64,000 bases of DNA from Pseudomonadota bacterium (lineage in GTDB: Bacteria > Pseudomonadota > Gammaproteobacteria > Burkholderiales > Burkholderiaceae_B), in NCBI GenBank assembly GCA_023423975.1, contig JAFAEO010000026.1, forward strand, positions 143,958 through 207,957, written 5' to 3'. Below, piece by piece: positions 16,934-26,352 of this stretch. The stretch's first letter is position 1. Every line of letters starts with the position of its first letter. A program made the position numbers and the translations under genes. The notes beneath the pieces are model-generated. The model did not search any database, had not been told where the DNA came from, and saw only the letters and a list, made by a program, of their open reading frames with translations.

Positions 16934-19417
16934 TCAGGATACCGGGCCGGGGCGCAGCGAGCCGTCGCCCTCACCATTCTCATCTTCATCGGGCACTCGT
17001 TGTTCCAGTTCATTACCCAGTACATCTTCCGAGCCGCCGCGGCGCGGCGCCAGTTTGCGCGGCGTGTGCCCGGCCGCCGGCGCCCTGCCTTTGGGCGCTT
17101 GCGCATGGTCGGCCTTGCGTCCAAGATCCACCCTGGCAGAAGGGGCGTTGCCGTCCTTGTCCTGGCCAAAATAAACTACGGTATGCGGGTATGGCAGTTC
17201 GATATTGGCGGCGTTGAAATGTTTCTTGACCAGACGGTTATAGCCGCGTTGCACCGCCCATTGCATGCCTGGCGTGGTTTTGATCAGCACACGAATTGTA
17301 ACACCGCGTTCATTGATGGCCGTCACGCCGGGAATGGTAATGTCTTCCAGGATTTCGGGCGATAGCACCTCGTCCTGCATCAATTCGCCAAATGCGGCAC
17401 GCAGGTGTTCGATGGCGTCGTCCACATTTTCCCGATGGGCGATGGTGTATTCACCCATGTGATAGGAAAAATCACGCATGTGGTTGGCAACAACGTCTAC
17501 CGATGAGAACGGAATCAGGTGATAGCCCCCATCCATGGTGCGAATGCCCACCGAGCGGATGGTCATTTTCTCTACGGTGCCAAAAACCCCGCCCGCTTCC
17601 ACGACATCATTCACATTCATGCCGTTTTCAAGCTGGATGAAGATCCCCGTGATAATGTCCTGCACCAGTTTCTGTGCGCCAAAACCGATGGCCAGACCCA
17701 CCACACCGGCGCCGGCAATCAGCGGGCCGATATTGATGCCGATCTGAGACAGCAGGACCAGGACTGTCATGGTGATGATCACAATCAGTGCAGCATTGCG
17801 AAACAGCGACAGCAGCGTTTTTTCGCGGGCGCTGGGCGCCCGGTTGCCGGTGCCGCTCAGGCGGCTCTCAATGATGCTGGCAATAATGGTCCATGCCAAT
17901 GCGGCAAACAGCAGGATGATGGCCACATGCACCGCTGTGCTGATGGTTGCGCGACCCGATTCGGACACGACCCAGGCAGACAGATCAAATGCATGCCATG
18001 CATCCAGCACAAACAGCATTACAATGACAAGCGTAATCAAACGCAGGCCTTTGAGCGTAGCCGGGACATATGAATTGACGCGTGCTTCCAGCAATGGCAG
18101 GCGGGCACGAATCTCATCGGACAGCCGGATTGGGTGACTCAGAATGGCTGTCAAAATAGCGGATACCAGCAGACCAAGGGCAATGGCCACCAGGCTTTGC
18201 ACTGTGGCGCGCGCCATGAATGGCAGGGCATCGACGGGATCAATCTGGCTGACAACAAGCAGAACGGTGAAATAGATAATGGCCAGGATATGCCAGACAC
18301 GGCCCAGCAGACGCAGCATGGTTGCAAAAAATGCGGTGGAAGTTTGATTGGCGCGTTCGACCATCCGTTCACGAATCAGGGTGCGGTTATTCCAGACCAC
18401 CCGCAAGGCATAAATGTACATGCCAAGCATGATGAGCAGGCCGACCAGATTACCCAACGCCGCGGTAAACAGCGCGGTAACGACCGGTACGACAACCAGC
18501 ATGCCGTAGCCGGTGATGCCGACCAGTCGACACAGCCAGCCGTTCCAATACATGGCAACTTCGTCGCGCATGGCAAACAGCCGCAGTTGCGGAAAGCGCG
18601 TTGCAAACACTGTGCGCACCAGTGCCCTGGCAATTTCAACGGCGACAAAGGCATTGACAAAGAGCGATTCGAATGTGCCCACGGTGGCGTCAGATCCCGC
18701 GACTGCCAGCGCAACGCCATATCCGACAATACCGGCCAGGGCAATGGCAGCGACATCGACAATGAGTGCGCCAATGACAGCCGCAATTTTTTTCAGTGTC
18801 GCGGGCTGGGCCAGACGACGCCGGCCGGCGGCGGGCGCCGGCTGTCCGGCCCAGCGATTGATCATGGCAAAGATACGCGTGGCTAGCAAACGCAACAAAA
18901 TAAAGGCGACGACCGTGGCCGCAATAACCAGTGCCAAGTTCAGCAGCGCCGACTTCCAGTCGGTCATCCCAGCGTCGCCAGTGCCTTCACCGCGCGCCAG
19001 GGCGCCGATGGCCGCGGCCGCATCACCCATATCATTTAACAGTTTGGTTAGAAAAAATTGCGTGCTGTCGGCCACGCGGCGTGGCAATGAATCATCAAGA
19101 CTGCTCTGTGCTTGGCTGGACGCCGCTTGCTGTGCAGCGGGCGCCTGTGTGCGCAGTTGCTCTATGAGTTGCTTGCGTGTCTTTTCGTTTTCCAGCAAAT
19201 CGGCCAGTTGCGCGGCAGAGGCAGGCGCGATGCCAGGTTCAGTAGCGGGGGGAGTCTGGGCGCCTGCCGTATTCAGATAAAGCAGCGCAGCGAGCAGCAG
19301 AAAAAACGGGAGAAATAACCGAAGGATAAGGGTAGGTATAAGGGCGGGCAACGATCGGGCTTGCTGCTCTCCCGTTAGTCTGGATATCTGCGACCCTGTC
19401 GCGAACCGTTCAAGCAC
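16934..19417 (-). CDS. large MscS-family mechanosensitive channel (YbiO type)
   Basis: An 827-residue inner-membrane protein. A hydrophobic signal-like segment (about residues 28-52, ending NTAGAQ) is followed by a soluble helical periplasmic region, about ten membrane segments and a C-terminal MscS core. The core shows the pore helix GLAIGFGAQKLVQDIITGIF and the beta domain IQLENGMNVNDVVEAGGVFGTVE. This layout matches moderate-conductance YbiO-like channels that release solutes on hypo-osmotic shock. The last 90 residues are a charged, Pro/Arg/Glu-rich cytoplasmic tail that is longer than usual. Transcribed alone. Confidence 0.9.
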   Translation of the reverse strand: MLERFATGSQISRLTGEQQARSLPALIPTLILRLFLPFFLLLAALLYLNTAGAQTPPATEPGIAPASAAQLADLLENEKTRKQLIEQLRTQAPAAQQAASSQAQSSLDDSLPRRVADSTQFFLTKLLNDMGDAAAAIGALARGEGTGDAGMTDWKSALLNLALVIAATVVAFILLRLLATRIFAMINRWAGQPAPAAGRRRLAQPATLKKIAAVIGALIVDVAAIALAGIVGYGVALAVAGSDATVGTFESLFVNAFVAVEIARALVRTVFATRFPQLRLFAMRDEVAMYWNGWLCRLVGITGYGMLVVVPVVTALFTAALGNLVGLLIMLGMYIYALRVVWNNRTLIRERMVERANQTSTAFFATMLRLLGRVWHILAIIYFTVLLVVSQIDPVDALPFMARATVQSLVAIALGLLVSAILTAILSHPIRLSDEIRARLPLLEARVNSYVPATLKGLRLITLVIVMLFVLDAWHAFDLSAWVVSESGRATISTAVHVAIILLFAALAWTIIASIIESRLSGTGNRAPSAREKTLLSLFRNAALIVIITMTVLVLLSQIGINIGPLIAGAGVVGLAIGFGAQKLVQDIITGIFIQLENGMNVNDVVEAGGVFGTVEKMTIRSVGIRTMDGGYHLIPFSSVDVVANHMRDFSYHMGEYTIAHRENVDDAIEHLRAAFGELMQDEVLSPEILEDITIPGVTAINERGVTIRVLIKTTPGMQWAVQRGYNRLVKKHFNAANIELPYPHTVVYFGQDKDGNAPSARVDLGRKADHAQAPKGRAPAAGHTPRKLAPRRGGSEDVLGNELEQRVPDEDENGEGDGSLRPGPVS

Positions 19418-19543
19418 TACGCTACCTCCTTGTCCAATAGAGTTACTCAGAGGCAGGTTGCCATGACATTCTTATTACAGGTGCAATATGATGCGTGCTA
19501 TTTACCGATATAACACTACTGACATAACACCTGATTATCACGC

Positions 19544-19571
19544 TTGACAGGCATAGCTCGAAAGGTATGCA
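19544..19571 (+). promoter_or_regulatory. orphan sigma-70-like promoter in gene-free gap
   Basis: A perfect TTGACA (19544-19549) and TATGCA (19566-19571) at 16-base spacing point rightwards, yet no gene follows on this strand. A 7-bp stem (19624-19640) lies about 60 bases downstream. It could drive a small RNA or be a chance match. Confidence 0.25.
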
Positions 19572-19623
19572 GCATGCTGGCTCTGGGGATACTATACGGT
19601 AACACGATTGCTATAGTGAATGA

Positions 19624-19640
19624 AAGCCGCAAGGCGGCTT
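19624..19640 (-). terminator. short hairpin after SDR gene
   Basis: AAGCCGC/GCGGCTT with a 3-base loop. Read on the reverse strand it is followed by TCATTC, a weak T-tract. It lies about 40 bp after the SDR stop and is the likely transcript end. Confidence 0.4.
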
Positions 19641-19677
19641 CCCGGACGATCCCTTGCCGGTCAAAGCTTGCGCATGC

Positions 19678-20412
19678 CTAGCGTCCGCCGGCCAGATCAA
19701 TAAACGAGCCGGTCACGTATGACGCATCATCAGACAATAGCCAGGCTATGGCCGATGCGACCTCTTCTGGCTGGCCGCCGCGCAGCATGGGGATCTGGCT
19801 GCTGACGCGATCAACCCGGCCGGGCTCGCCGCCATCCGCGTGGATATCTGTATAGATAAATCCCGGCCGCACACAATTTACCCGGATTCCCTGCGGGGCC
19901 AGTTCCAGCGACAGGCCGCGGGTGAATGTGTCAACTGCGCCCTTGGATGCAGCGTAATCCACATATTCGCCGGCAGATCCGGTGCGCGAAGCCACCGAGG
20001 AAACGTTGACGATGGCGCTACCAGGTTGCATGCGTTTTATCGCTTCCCTGCTGCACAGAAAATAACTGGTTACATTGGTGGAGAGCGTTTTGTTGATGCG
20101 CGCTGCATCCATTTCGGTCACTTTCATCTGCTTGAACAGCACACCGACGTTATTGACCAGATGGGTGACCGGACCCAGCAACTCATCTATTTCTGCAAAG
20201 AGCCGCAGCACTTGTTCCTCTTCGGAGACATCGGCGCCAATGGCAATACACGGGACTGAAAATTGCTCCTTGATCTGGGCGACCAGGGTCTGGGCGGCCT
20301 GTTCGTTGCGATGATAATTAATGCAAATGCCATATCCCCTGGCAGCCAGGTATTTGGCGGTTGCCGCGCCAATGCCGCGTCCTCCGCCGGTAATCAACGC
20401 AGTCTTATCCAT
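19678..20412 (-). CDS. SDR family oxidoreductase (YgfF-like)
   Basis: A 244-residue classical short-chain dehydrogenase. It has the TGGGRGIG cofactor loop (residues 8-15), NNVG (87-90), and the catalytic Ser138/139-Tyr153-Lys157 set in VSSVAS and YVDYAASKGA. The C-terminus, GSFIDLAGGR, is typical of YgfF/glucose-1-dehydrogenase-like proteins. CAGGAGAT precedes the start. Its basic residues near the loop do not settle NADH versus NADPH preference. Substrate unknown. Confidence 0.88.
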   Translation of the reverse strand: MDKTALITGGGRGIGAATAKYLAARGYGICINYHRNEQAAQTLVAQIKEQFSVPCIAIGADVSEEEQVLRLFAEIDELLGPVTHLVNNVGVLFKQMKVTEMDAARINKTLSTNVTSYFLCSREAIKRMQPGSAIVNVSSVASRTGSAGEYVDYAASKGAVDTFTRGLSLELAPQGIRVNCVRPGFIYTDIHADGGEPGRVDRVSSQIPMLRGGQPEEVASAIAWLLSDDASYVTGSFIDLAGGR

Positions 20413-20568
20413 CCTGATCTCCTGTTTTGCATCATTTGACGATGTCAGATAATACAGTGTGGCTTGTGCAGGAGTAAAGCGGGGTGGTATCCGGACGGGT
20501 TTTCAACGGTACGCGGGTGGTTCGAGCTGGCGTTCAGCTCGGAGGCGAGCCACAGTCGCTGTTCGGCT

Positions 20569-20588
20569 CAAACAGGCGTTCCTGTTTG
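20569..20588 (-). terminator. possible terminator stem downstream of VOC gene
   Basis: CAAACAGG (20569-20576) and CCTGTTTG (20581-20588) pair around CGTT. It is 3' of the VOC gene ending at 20697 but lacks a long T-tract, so termination is uncertain. Confidence 0.3.
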
Positions 20589-20696
20589 GTCGATCACGCC
20601 AACCGGGCAGGAACGCTGGTTTGTTGCTCTTATTTGTTTCTTATTTGCAGCTACTGCTGCAACCCGGACATTAACGCGCACACGCCGCAATGCCGG

Positions 20697-21137
20697 TCAG
20701 GCTTGTGCCGCCTGCTCTGCCGGTTGCATGGCGATCATCCATTCCATGCCGAAACGGTCTTTGAGCATGCCAAAGCAAGGGGAGAAAAAGGTTTCGCCCA
20801 GAGGCATGGTGACTGTGCCGCCCTCGGCGAGCGCGTTGAACATCCGGGTGGCATCTTCTTTGTTGACCGGAATAATTGACAAGGCGAATCCGCTCAGGGA
20901 GCTTTCACCGCCGCAGCCGTCGGAAGCCATGATCAGGCTGCTGCCAATGCGAAAACTAGCGTGCATGATCTTGTTATCAAAATCCGGGGGAACGGCGCCC
21001 GGTGGTGGTGTTTCCGGGCTCTCGCCAAAACGCATCATCATATCGAGCTGCGCACCCACGGCATCTTTGTAAAAGTTCAGGGCTTGCTCGCAGTGGCCGC
21101 CGAAAAAGAGGTAAGGAACGATAGAGGTTTGGTTCAT
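20697..21137 (-). CDS. VOC family protein (PhnB/YjdN type)
   Basis: A 146-residue protein with MNQTSIVPYLFFGGHCEQAL, NFYKDAVGAQLDMMMRFGES and the C-terminal LGETFFSPCFGMLKDRFGMEWMI. These are hallmarks of PhnB/YjdN glyoxalase-fold proteins. Family members are dimers of unknown reaction and are distinct from true glyoxalase I. AGGAAAA lies upstream of the start. A second VOC protein is encoded just upstream on the same strand (21245-21757), so the two probably form one transcription unit. Confidence 0.88.
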   Translation of the reverse strand: MNQTSIVPYLFFGGHCEQALNFYKDAVGAQLDMMMRFGESPETPPPGAVPPDFDNKIMHASFRIGSSLIMASDGCGGESSLSGFALSIIPVNKEDATRMFNALAEGGTVTMPLGETFFSPCFGMLKDRFGMEWMIAMQPAEQAAQA

Positions 21138-21244
21138 GATGTTTTCCTGTTGTGGTCAGTCGTAAACCGACTGGATCCGGTACTGAGAAATAGTCTATTG
21201 AGAACGGCAATAAATGAAGGGAAACTGCCTTGATGCTGAGCCGA

Positions 21245-21757
21245 TCAGGATGCTTTGGCACTGGCTGTGTCGGCAGCCTGTTGCAGTTTACTTATATCCA
21301 GTTTTTTCATTGGCAGCAATGCCTCCATGACACGCTGGGCACGTGCAGGGTCAGTCAATAGGGTAGGCAATATGGCAGGCACGATCTGCCACGATAGTCC
21401 GTAACGGTCCTTGAGCCAGCCGCACTGCTGGGCAGATGGATCGCCACCCTCATTTAGCGCTGCCCAGTATTTGTCCAGCTCTTGCTGAGATTCGCAATGC
21501 ACTTGCAGAGATATGGCTTCATTGAACTTGAAAATGGGACCGCCATTGAGAGCGGTAAAAGGCACGCCTGCAAGCTCGAACGCGACCGTAAGCACACTGC
21601 CTTCGGGTCTGCCGCTGACTTGCGTCATTTTCTCGCCTTGATAATAAGTGGTCTGGGTAATTTTTGAATCAGGAAAAATGCTGGTATAAAACCGGACTGC
21701 AGCCTCGGCCTGATCATCAAACCAAAGGCAGGGTGAGATTTTTGATGTGATTTTCAT
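21245..21757 (-). CDS. VOC family protein (3-demethylubiquinone-methyltransferase-like domain)
   Basis: A 170-residue protein: ISPCLWFDDQAEAAVRFYTS, then SIFPDSKITQTTYYQ, FTALNGGPIFKFNEAISLQV and WLKDRYGLSWQIVP. These match the PhnB-like 3-dmu-9_3-mt domain, a glyoxalase-fold family. The name of that domain is historical and does not imply a methyltransferase. AAAGGAAAT is a good ribosome site. It precedes the second VOC gene by about 107 bp. Confidence 0.88.
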   Translation of the reverse strand: MKITSKISPCLWFDDQAEAAVRFYTSIFPDSKITQTTYYQGEKMTQVSGRPEGSVLTVAFELAGVPFTALNGGPIFKFNEAISLQVHCESQQELDKYWAALNEGGDPSAQQCGWLKDRYGLSWQIVPAILPTLLTDPARAQRVMEALLPMKKLDISKLQQAADTASAKAS

Positions 21758-22229
21758 GTCTATTTCCTTTTGCGAACAGCCCTATTGCAAATGCGATAAT
21801 GAGAACCAGGAAGGGGATGCAATTCGCCTGGTTCGGCCGTTTTGTTGCATGGTGTCAGTATGCGCAGGAACCAATTGTCGGTAAATAGGCAGATGCGTCA
21901 TTCTGCAAGGGGAGATACGGCAGCGGTTCAAGGTAAATAACGACAGGGCAAATAACAACAGACTCCGGACAGGAGCTACGCATGGCGCTCAGGTGCCGCG
22001 GTCTGCCCGCGAGCCATTCCCGACGCGGGCGAGTTGGCATGCATGGCCGGCAATCAATAGGTAACTGGCGTTATTCAATGACACAATTGCAATAATAACA
22101 ACCGAAAAGGCACGACATCTGCATTAACTGCGGCATGACAAATTCGGCAGCAATTGACGCAGCCACTGTGAATGTCCATACCTGGCGATTGCACTGCAAA
22201 TTAACTCCGGCGCCACGCCCTTGACAGGC
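21758..22229. other. 472-bp gap without recognised gene
   Basis: No coding frame is convincing. The gap has two perfect stems: GAACCAGG/CCTGGTTC (21803-21810, 21827-21834) and GCCCGCG/CGCGGGC (22005-22011, 22024-22030). Neither has a strong T-tract. The promoter of the VOC pair must lie near the left end and the 3' end of the sigma-54 activator transcript near the right end. Confidence 0.5.
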
Positions 22230-24221
22230 CTATTGCACTTTGGAGCCAGCCCGGGTCAATTGCCGGTATACGGTGCTGCGATGCAATCCCAGTTCTCTGG
22301 CGGTTTTGCTGACATTGCCACGGTTTTGGCTTAGCGCCTGCCTGATCCGCAGTGCCTGCAAATCCTTCAGGCTGACCTGCGGCAAGGGTTTTTCTGAAGG
22401 CCAGAGGGGATCTGGCCGCGCGCTCGCATCCGTCTGCGTGCTCGTGGTTCCAAGATCTGCCTGTGCTGCCGGCATGCCGGGATGGTTAGTGGTTGTTGCT
22501 GCCATGCCGGTAGCAGATGACGTATGTAATTGCTGCAGCAAATGGGCCGGCAAGGATTCGGGATGAATAATACTGCCTGCGGGTAAAAAGGCGGCCAGCG
22601 TTTTGAGCACCGAACGCAATTGTCGGTAATTCCCGGGCCAGTGATAGGCGCAAAGGATATCCAGCGCCTGGTCGGCGAAAATCAGGCTGGGGGTGTGTTC
22701 ATGGCGCCTGAGTTCTGCACAGATAAAGGTGCGCAGGTCAGCCCGATAGCGCAGTGCCGGCAACTGAACCAGATGGTCCTGAATACGGTAGTAAAGGTCC
22801 TGGCGGAAATTTTCCTCGAGGCTCAGGGCATTGGCTTGCTGGTTGGTGGCACTGATCAGTCCGAACTGCACCGGCCATGCCTTATCGGAACCCAATGGCT
22901 GCACGACGCGTTCCTGCAGGACGCGCAGCAGACGCGATTGCAGTTGCAATGGCATGTCGCCAATTTCATCCAGGAAGAGGACGCCGCCATTGGCCTCGCG
23001 CAGGCGTCCCCGGGAGCCGTTGCGCTGGGCACCGGTAAACGCGCCAGGCTCATAGCCGAACAACTCCGCTTCGATCAGGCTTTCCGGAAGTGCAGCACAG
23101 TTGATGGCGATAAACGGACCATCGCGCCAGCGGCTATGCGCATGCAGGTGGCGGGCAAACACCTCCTTGCCGGTGCCTGTCTCGCCAAGCAGCAGAACGC
23201 CCAGATCGGCATTGATGGCCAGCGTACTCTGGCGCAACTGGTGCTGTAATGCCGGCGCCAGCGCAGGCAAAGTCGATGGTAATGCACCTGGGCCGCTGCG
23301 GTTTTTTGCTTGGGGTGGTATCGATGTTGTCCCTTCACTATGCAACGGTTGTGATGGCGCGCTGCCCGCAACACCGATCCGCTCAAACTGCAAGGTTGCG
23401 TATAGTGCCGTGCCATCGGCGCAAAAGCTGCGCATCGGTTGCGACTGGAGTTGCTTCCAGGCGGGCAGCCATTTATCGACAGGTTCGTCCAGCAGGGCAA
23501 TCAGCGGGACATCAAGCAGTTCAGCCGCTGTTTCATTGGCGCCGACAATCTGCTGATCGGCTATAAGCAGCGTACCGCAGTGTGCCGCATTAACGGGCCC
23601 AGCGTGGCGCTGGAACTGCAGCCGGGCAATGTGCGTGGCGGCCAGATCCAGAATCTGGTTGCCGATCTGGCGAGCCGTGATTCGGACCAGGTCGCCGGTG
23701 TAATCCGGCAATGTACGGGCATCGCCGGAAATATCCAGCACGCCCAGAATTTCTCCTCGTGGTGAACGGATGGGTGCGGCATGGCAGCTCAGGATCCTGT
23801 TGCAGGGTAAAAAGTGCTCCTGGCCGATGACCCGGGTAAAACCGTTTTCGATCAGGGCGGTGCCGATGGCATTGGTGCCCCGATGGCCTTCGGCCCAACT
23901 GGCGCCAGGCCGCAGGGTCACCTGATCGGCCTTGTGCAGAAAGGCGTTATTGCCGGTGGCGTGCAGGATGACGCCGCTGGCATCCGAGAGCAACAGTATG
24001 CCCTGCGCCTGCGCCGCGATGCCGCTGGCAGTGGCAATGTGCGGCGCAGCAGTTTGCAACAGGCTGGCGTATTGGTCCAGACGGGTATTGAGGTCTGCCC
24101 GGTCCAGCAGAACCGGTTCGTTTGCCAGCGTATCCGCCTGTTTTTCACAGCGCTCCCAGGAACGCTGAATCAGCGCATTCGGCTGCACGGTACCGGCGGA
24201 GTTCAGCGAGTGATGCAACAT
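22230..24221 (-). CDS. sigma-54-dependent transcriptional activator (AcoR-like)
   Basis: A 663-residue enhancer-binding protein. The N-terminal 320 residues hold a GAF-type sensor (GILLLSDASGVILHATGN, WAEGHRGTNAIGTALIENGF, ISCHAAPIRSPRGEILGVLD) as in AcoR. The AAA+ domain has Walker A GETGTGKE, the sigma-54 contact loop GAFTGA and Walker B GGVLFLDEIGD. The C-terminus has a Fis-type helix-turn-helix (GNVSKTARELGLHRSTVYRQ). CAGGAG supports the start. It is divergent from an aldehyde dehydrogenase with a -24/-12 promoter, so it probably activates that gene in response to an alcohol, aldehyde or acetoin. Confidence 0.93.
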   Translation of the reverse strand: MLHHSLNSAGTVQPNALIQRSWERCEKQADTLANEPVLLDRADLNTRLDQYASLLQTAAPHIATASGIAAQAQGILLLSDASGVILHATGNNAFLHKADQVTLRPGASWAEGHRGTNAIGTALIENGFTRVIGQEHFLPCNRILSCHAAPIRSPRGEILGVLDISGDARTLPDYTGDLVRITARQIGNQILDLAATHIARLQFQRHAGPVNAAHCGTLLIADQQIVGANETAAELLDVPLIALLDEPVDKWLPAWKQLQSQPMRSFCADGTALYATLQFERIGVAGSAPSQPLHSEGTTSIPPQAKNRSGPGALPSTLPALAPALQHQLRQSTLAINADLGVLLLGETGTGKEVFARHLHAHSRWRDGPFIAINCAALPESLIEAELFGYEPGAFTGAQRNGSRGRLREANGGVLFLDEIGDMPLQLQSRLLRVLQERVVQPLGSDKAWPVQFGLISATNQQANALSLEENFRQDLYYRIQDHLVQLPALRYRADLRTFICAELRRHEHTPSLIFADQALDILCAYHWPGNYRQLRSVLKTLAAFLPAGSIIHPESLPAHLLQQLHTSSATGMAATTTNHPGMPAAQADLGTTSTQTDASARPDPLWPSEKPLPQVSLKDLQALRIRQALSQNRGNVSKTARELGLHRSTVYRQLTRAGSKVQ

Positions 24222-24278
24222 CGTAGTCTCCTGATGTGTTGCAAAAACAGACAGTTGTTACTTGTGTTGCCTGCCTGC

Positions 24279-24295
24279 TGTCGTGATTCGCGACA
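24279..24295. promoter_or_regulatory. upstream activator site candidate
   Basis: TGTCG-N7-CGACA (24279-24283, 24291-24295) is a perfect 5-bp inverted repeat about 90 bp upstream of the sigma-54 promoter. That is a suitable position for the divergent AcoR-like activator. Single copy seen, so the call is tentative. Confidence 0.45.
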
Positions 24296-24379
24296 CTTTA
24301 TTGCTGTGTTTTGCGTGCCGCGCGCGATGCGTCAAAACTATTCTACTCCAAAACCCGGTTTTGCTCCTTGCCAGCGGTA

Positions 24380-24395
24380 TGGCATGAACTTTGCT
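24380..24395 (+). promoter_or_regulatory. sigma-54 (-24/-12) promoter
   Basis: TGGCATGAACTTTGCT has GG and GC exactly 10 bases apart, with the TTGC core at 24391-24394. It is 70 bp before the aldehyde dehydrogenase start and opposite a sigma-54 activator gene. Confidence 0.8.
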
Positions 24396-24463
24396 CCAGA
24401 ACGATAGCAGCACGAGGCCATACGGCCCGCGCCATTTTAAAAATGAATATCAGGAGATAAGAC

Positions 24464-25987
24464 ATGAATCTATCCGACTTGAAGCAATTTGGCATTGACA
24501 CCGATTACCCCTACAAGACCAAATACGGCAACTATATTGGCGGCAAATGGGTAGAGCCCGTGTCCGGCGAATACTTTGAAAATATTTCTCCGGTCAATGG
24601 ACAGGTGTTTTGCGAAGTGCCCAGGTCCGGCGCCGATGATATAGAGCGGGCCGTGGATGCTGCGCATGCCGCACGCCGCGCCTGGGGGCAGACATCGACG
24701 ACCGACAGGGCCAACCTGCTGCTGAAAATGGCCGATCGCATGGAGCAGAATCTGAAAGTGCTGGCCGTGGCCGAAACCATTGATAACGGCAAGCCGCTGC
24801 GTGAAACGATGGCTGCCGATCTGCCGCTGGCGGTAGATCATTTGCGCTATTTTGCCGGCTGCATCCGGGCGCAGGAAGGGGGTATTTCGGAAATCGACAA
24901 TACAACCGTGGCCTATCATTTTCACGAGCCGCTGGGTGTGGTGGGGCAGATTATCCCATGGAATTTTCCGATACTGATGGCGATCTGGAAACTGGCGCCT
25001 TCACTGGCGGCAGGCTGCTGCGTGGTGCTCAAGCCGGCCGAGCAGACACCCGCTTCGATCCTGGTGCTTATGGAAATCATAGGCGATCTGTTCCCGCCCG
25101 GCGTGATCAATATTGTCAATGGCTATGGCAAGGAAGCGGGCAATGCGCTGGCCACCAACAAGCGTATCGCCAAAATTGCCTTTACCGGTTCGACCGCTAC
25201 GGGCAAGCATATCCTGCACGCGGCTGCCGACAACCTGATTCCGTCCACCGTTGAGCTCGGCGGCAAGAGCCCGAATGTATTTTTTGCCGATGTCATGGAC
25301 CAGTCTGACGACTTTTTTGACAAGGCGCTTGAAGGGCTTTCGATGTTTGCGCTCAACCAGGGTGAAGTGTGCACATGCCCTTCACGCATTCTCATCCAGG
25401 AGTCCATATACGATCAATTCATTGAAAAAGCGGTTAACCGTGTGCAGAAGATCAAAACCGGCAACCCGCTGGATATGAATACCATGGTGGGTGCACAGGC
25501 ATCGCAGGCGCAGATGGACAAGATCCTGGGCTATATTGATATCGGCCGTGATGAGGGTGCAGCATGCCTGACCGGTGGCGAGCGCAATCGCGTACAGAGC
25601 CTGGAAGAAGGATATTACGTGACACCAACCATGCTTTCCGGCAAGAATGATATGCGTATATTCCAGGAGGAAATTTTCGGGCCGGTCGCCTCTGTTACGA
25701 CGTTCCGAGATGAAGAAGAAGCACTGGCCATTGCCAATGACACCTATTATGGTCTGGGTGCCGGCGTGTGGACCCGGGATGGTTCCCGCGCCTATCGCAT
25801 GGGCCGGGGTATTGAGGCCGGCCGGGTCTGGACCAATTGCTATCACCTGTATCCCGCTCATGCCGCATTTGGTGGCTATAAACAGTCGGGCATTGGTCGG
25901 GAAAATCACAAAATGGCGCTGTCAAACTACCAGCAGACAAAATGCCTGCTGGTGAGCTACAGCCCCAAGGCGCTGGGCTTTTTCTGA
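24464..25987 (+). CDS. aldehyde dehydrogenase (AcoD/ExaC type)
   Basis: A 507-residue NAD(P)-dependent aldehyde dehydrogenase. VGQIIPWNFPILMAIWKLAP, FTGSTATGK, VELGGKSPN (general-base Glu264) and NQGEVCTCPSR (catalytic Cys303) are all present. The TCPSR variant and PYKTKYGNYIGGKW start are typical of AcoD/ExaC acetaldehyde dehydrogenases acting after an alcohol dehydrogenase or in acetoin breakdown. CAGGAGAT supports the start. The sigma-54 promoter and divergent activator imply inducible expression. A strong terminator follows, so it is monocistronic. Confidence 0.93.
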   Translation: MNLSDLKQFGIDTDYPYKTKYGNYIGGKWVEPVSGEYFENISPVNGQVFCEVPRSGADDIERAVDAAHAARRAWGQTSTTDRANLLLKMADRMEQNLKVLAVAETIDNGKPLRETMAADLPLAVDHLRYFAGCIRAQEGGISEIDNTTVAYHFHEPLGVVGQIIPWNFPILMAIWKLAPSLAAGCCVVLKPAEQTPASILVLMEIIGDLFPPGVINIVNGYGKEAGNALATNKRIAKIAFTGSTATGKHILHAAADNLIPSTVELGGKSPNVFFADVMDQSDDFFDKALEGLSMFALNQGEVCTCPSRILIQESIYDQFIEKAVNRVQKIKTGNPLDMNTMVGAQASQAQMDKILGYIDIGRDEGAACLTGGERNRVQSLEEGYYVTPTMLSGKNDMRIFQEEIFGPVASVTTFRDEEEALAIANDTYYGLGAGVWTRDGSRAYRMGRGIEAGRVWTNCYHLYPAHAAFGGYKQSGIGRENHKMALSNYQQTKCLLVSYSPKALGFF

Positions 25988-26352
25988 TCGTTGTTTGTGT
26001 CGGACTGCATCTGGCGGTCCGGCCTAAGAGCCGATGCGTGCTGCATGTCTGCGGGCCGCATCGGCTTTCTTTTTTTATTGCATTTGTATTTCATTTATTA
26101 TTTCTGCGGTTAGAACAACTGAACATTGCCACCTGCGCTGCCGTGCGGTAGCGGGGGGAGCTGATGTCATGGTGGAGCTATATGCCATGACAAATGTGGT
26201 TATCACGAAGTTGATCACAGTCCTGATAAGATTGCTATACTGCAATACAGTAATGCGAGTCAGGTTTGCCTGCATCGGGTGCGCTGATACGTCAATGATG
26301 GGGCTTTACGATGACGGTTTTTGTTTAGCAACGAACGCAAAGGATAGCTGCG
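25988..26352. other. 365-bp gap: terminator and promoter of molybdo-hydroxylase operon
   Basis: The left part holds the dehydrogenase terminator. The right part must hold the promoter of the gene at 26353; a TATACT box at 26236-26241 overlaps the inverted repeat TACTG-CAATA-CAGTA (26238-26252). No gene seen. Confidence 0.5.
26029..26076 (+). terminator. intrinsic terminator after aldehyde dehydrogenase
   Basis: AGCCGATGCG (26029-26038) and CGCATCGGCT (26057-26066) form a perfect 10-bp stem followed by TTCTTTTTTT. Confidence 0.88.

Noticed and set aside
17519..18886. Long forward-strand frames opposite the MscS gene (including 184- and 250-residue frames)
   Set aside because: Products are His/Gln/Arg-rich and have no ribosome sites; the reverse strand encodes an unmistakable MscS protein over the same bases.
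22620..23249. 209-residue forward frame opposite the sigma-54 activator
   Set aside because: It is antisense to the AAA+ domain, which is fully conserved on the reverse strand.
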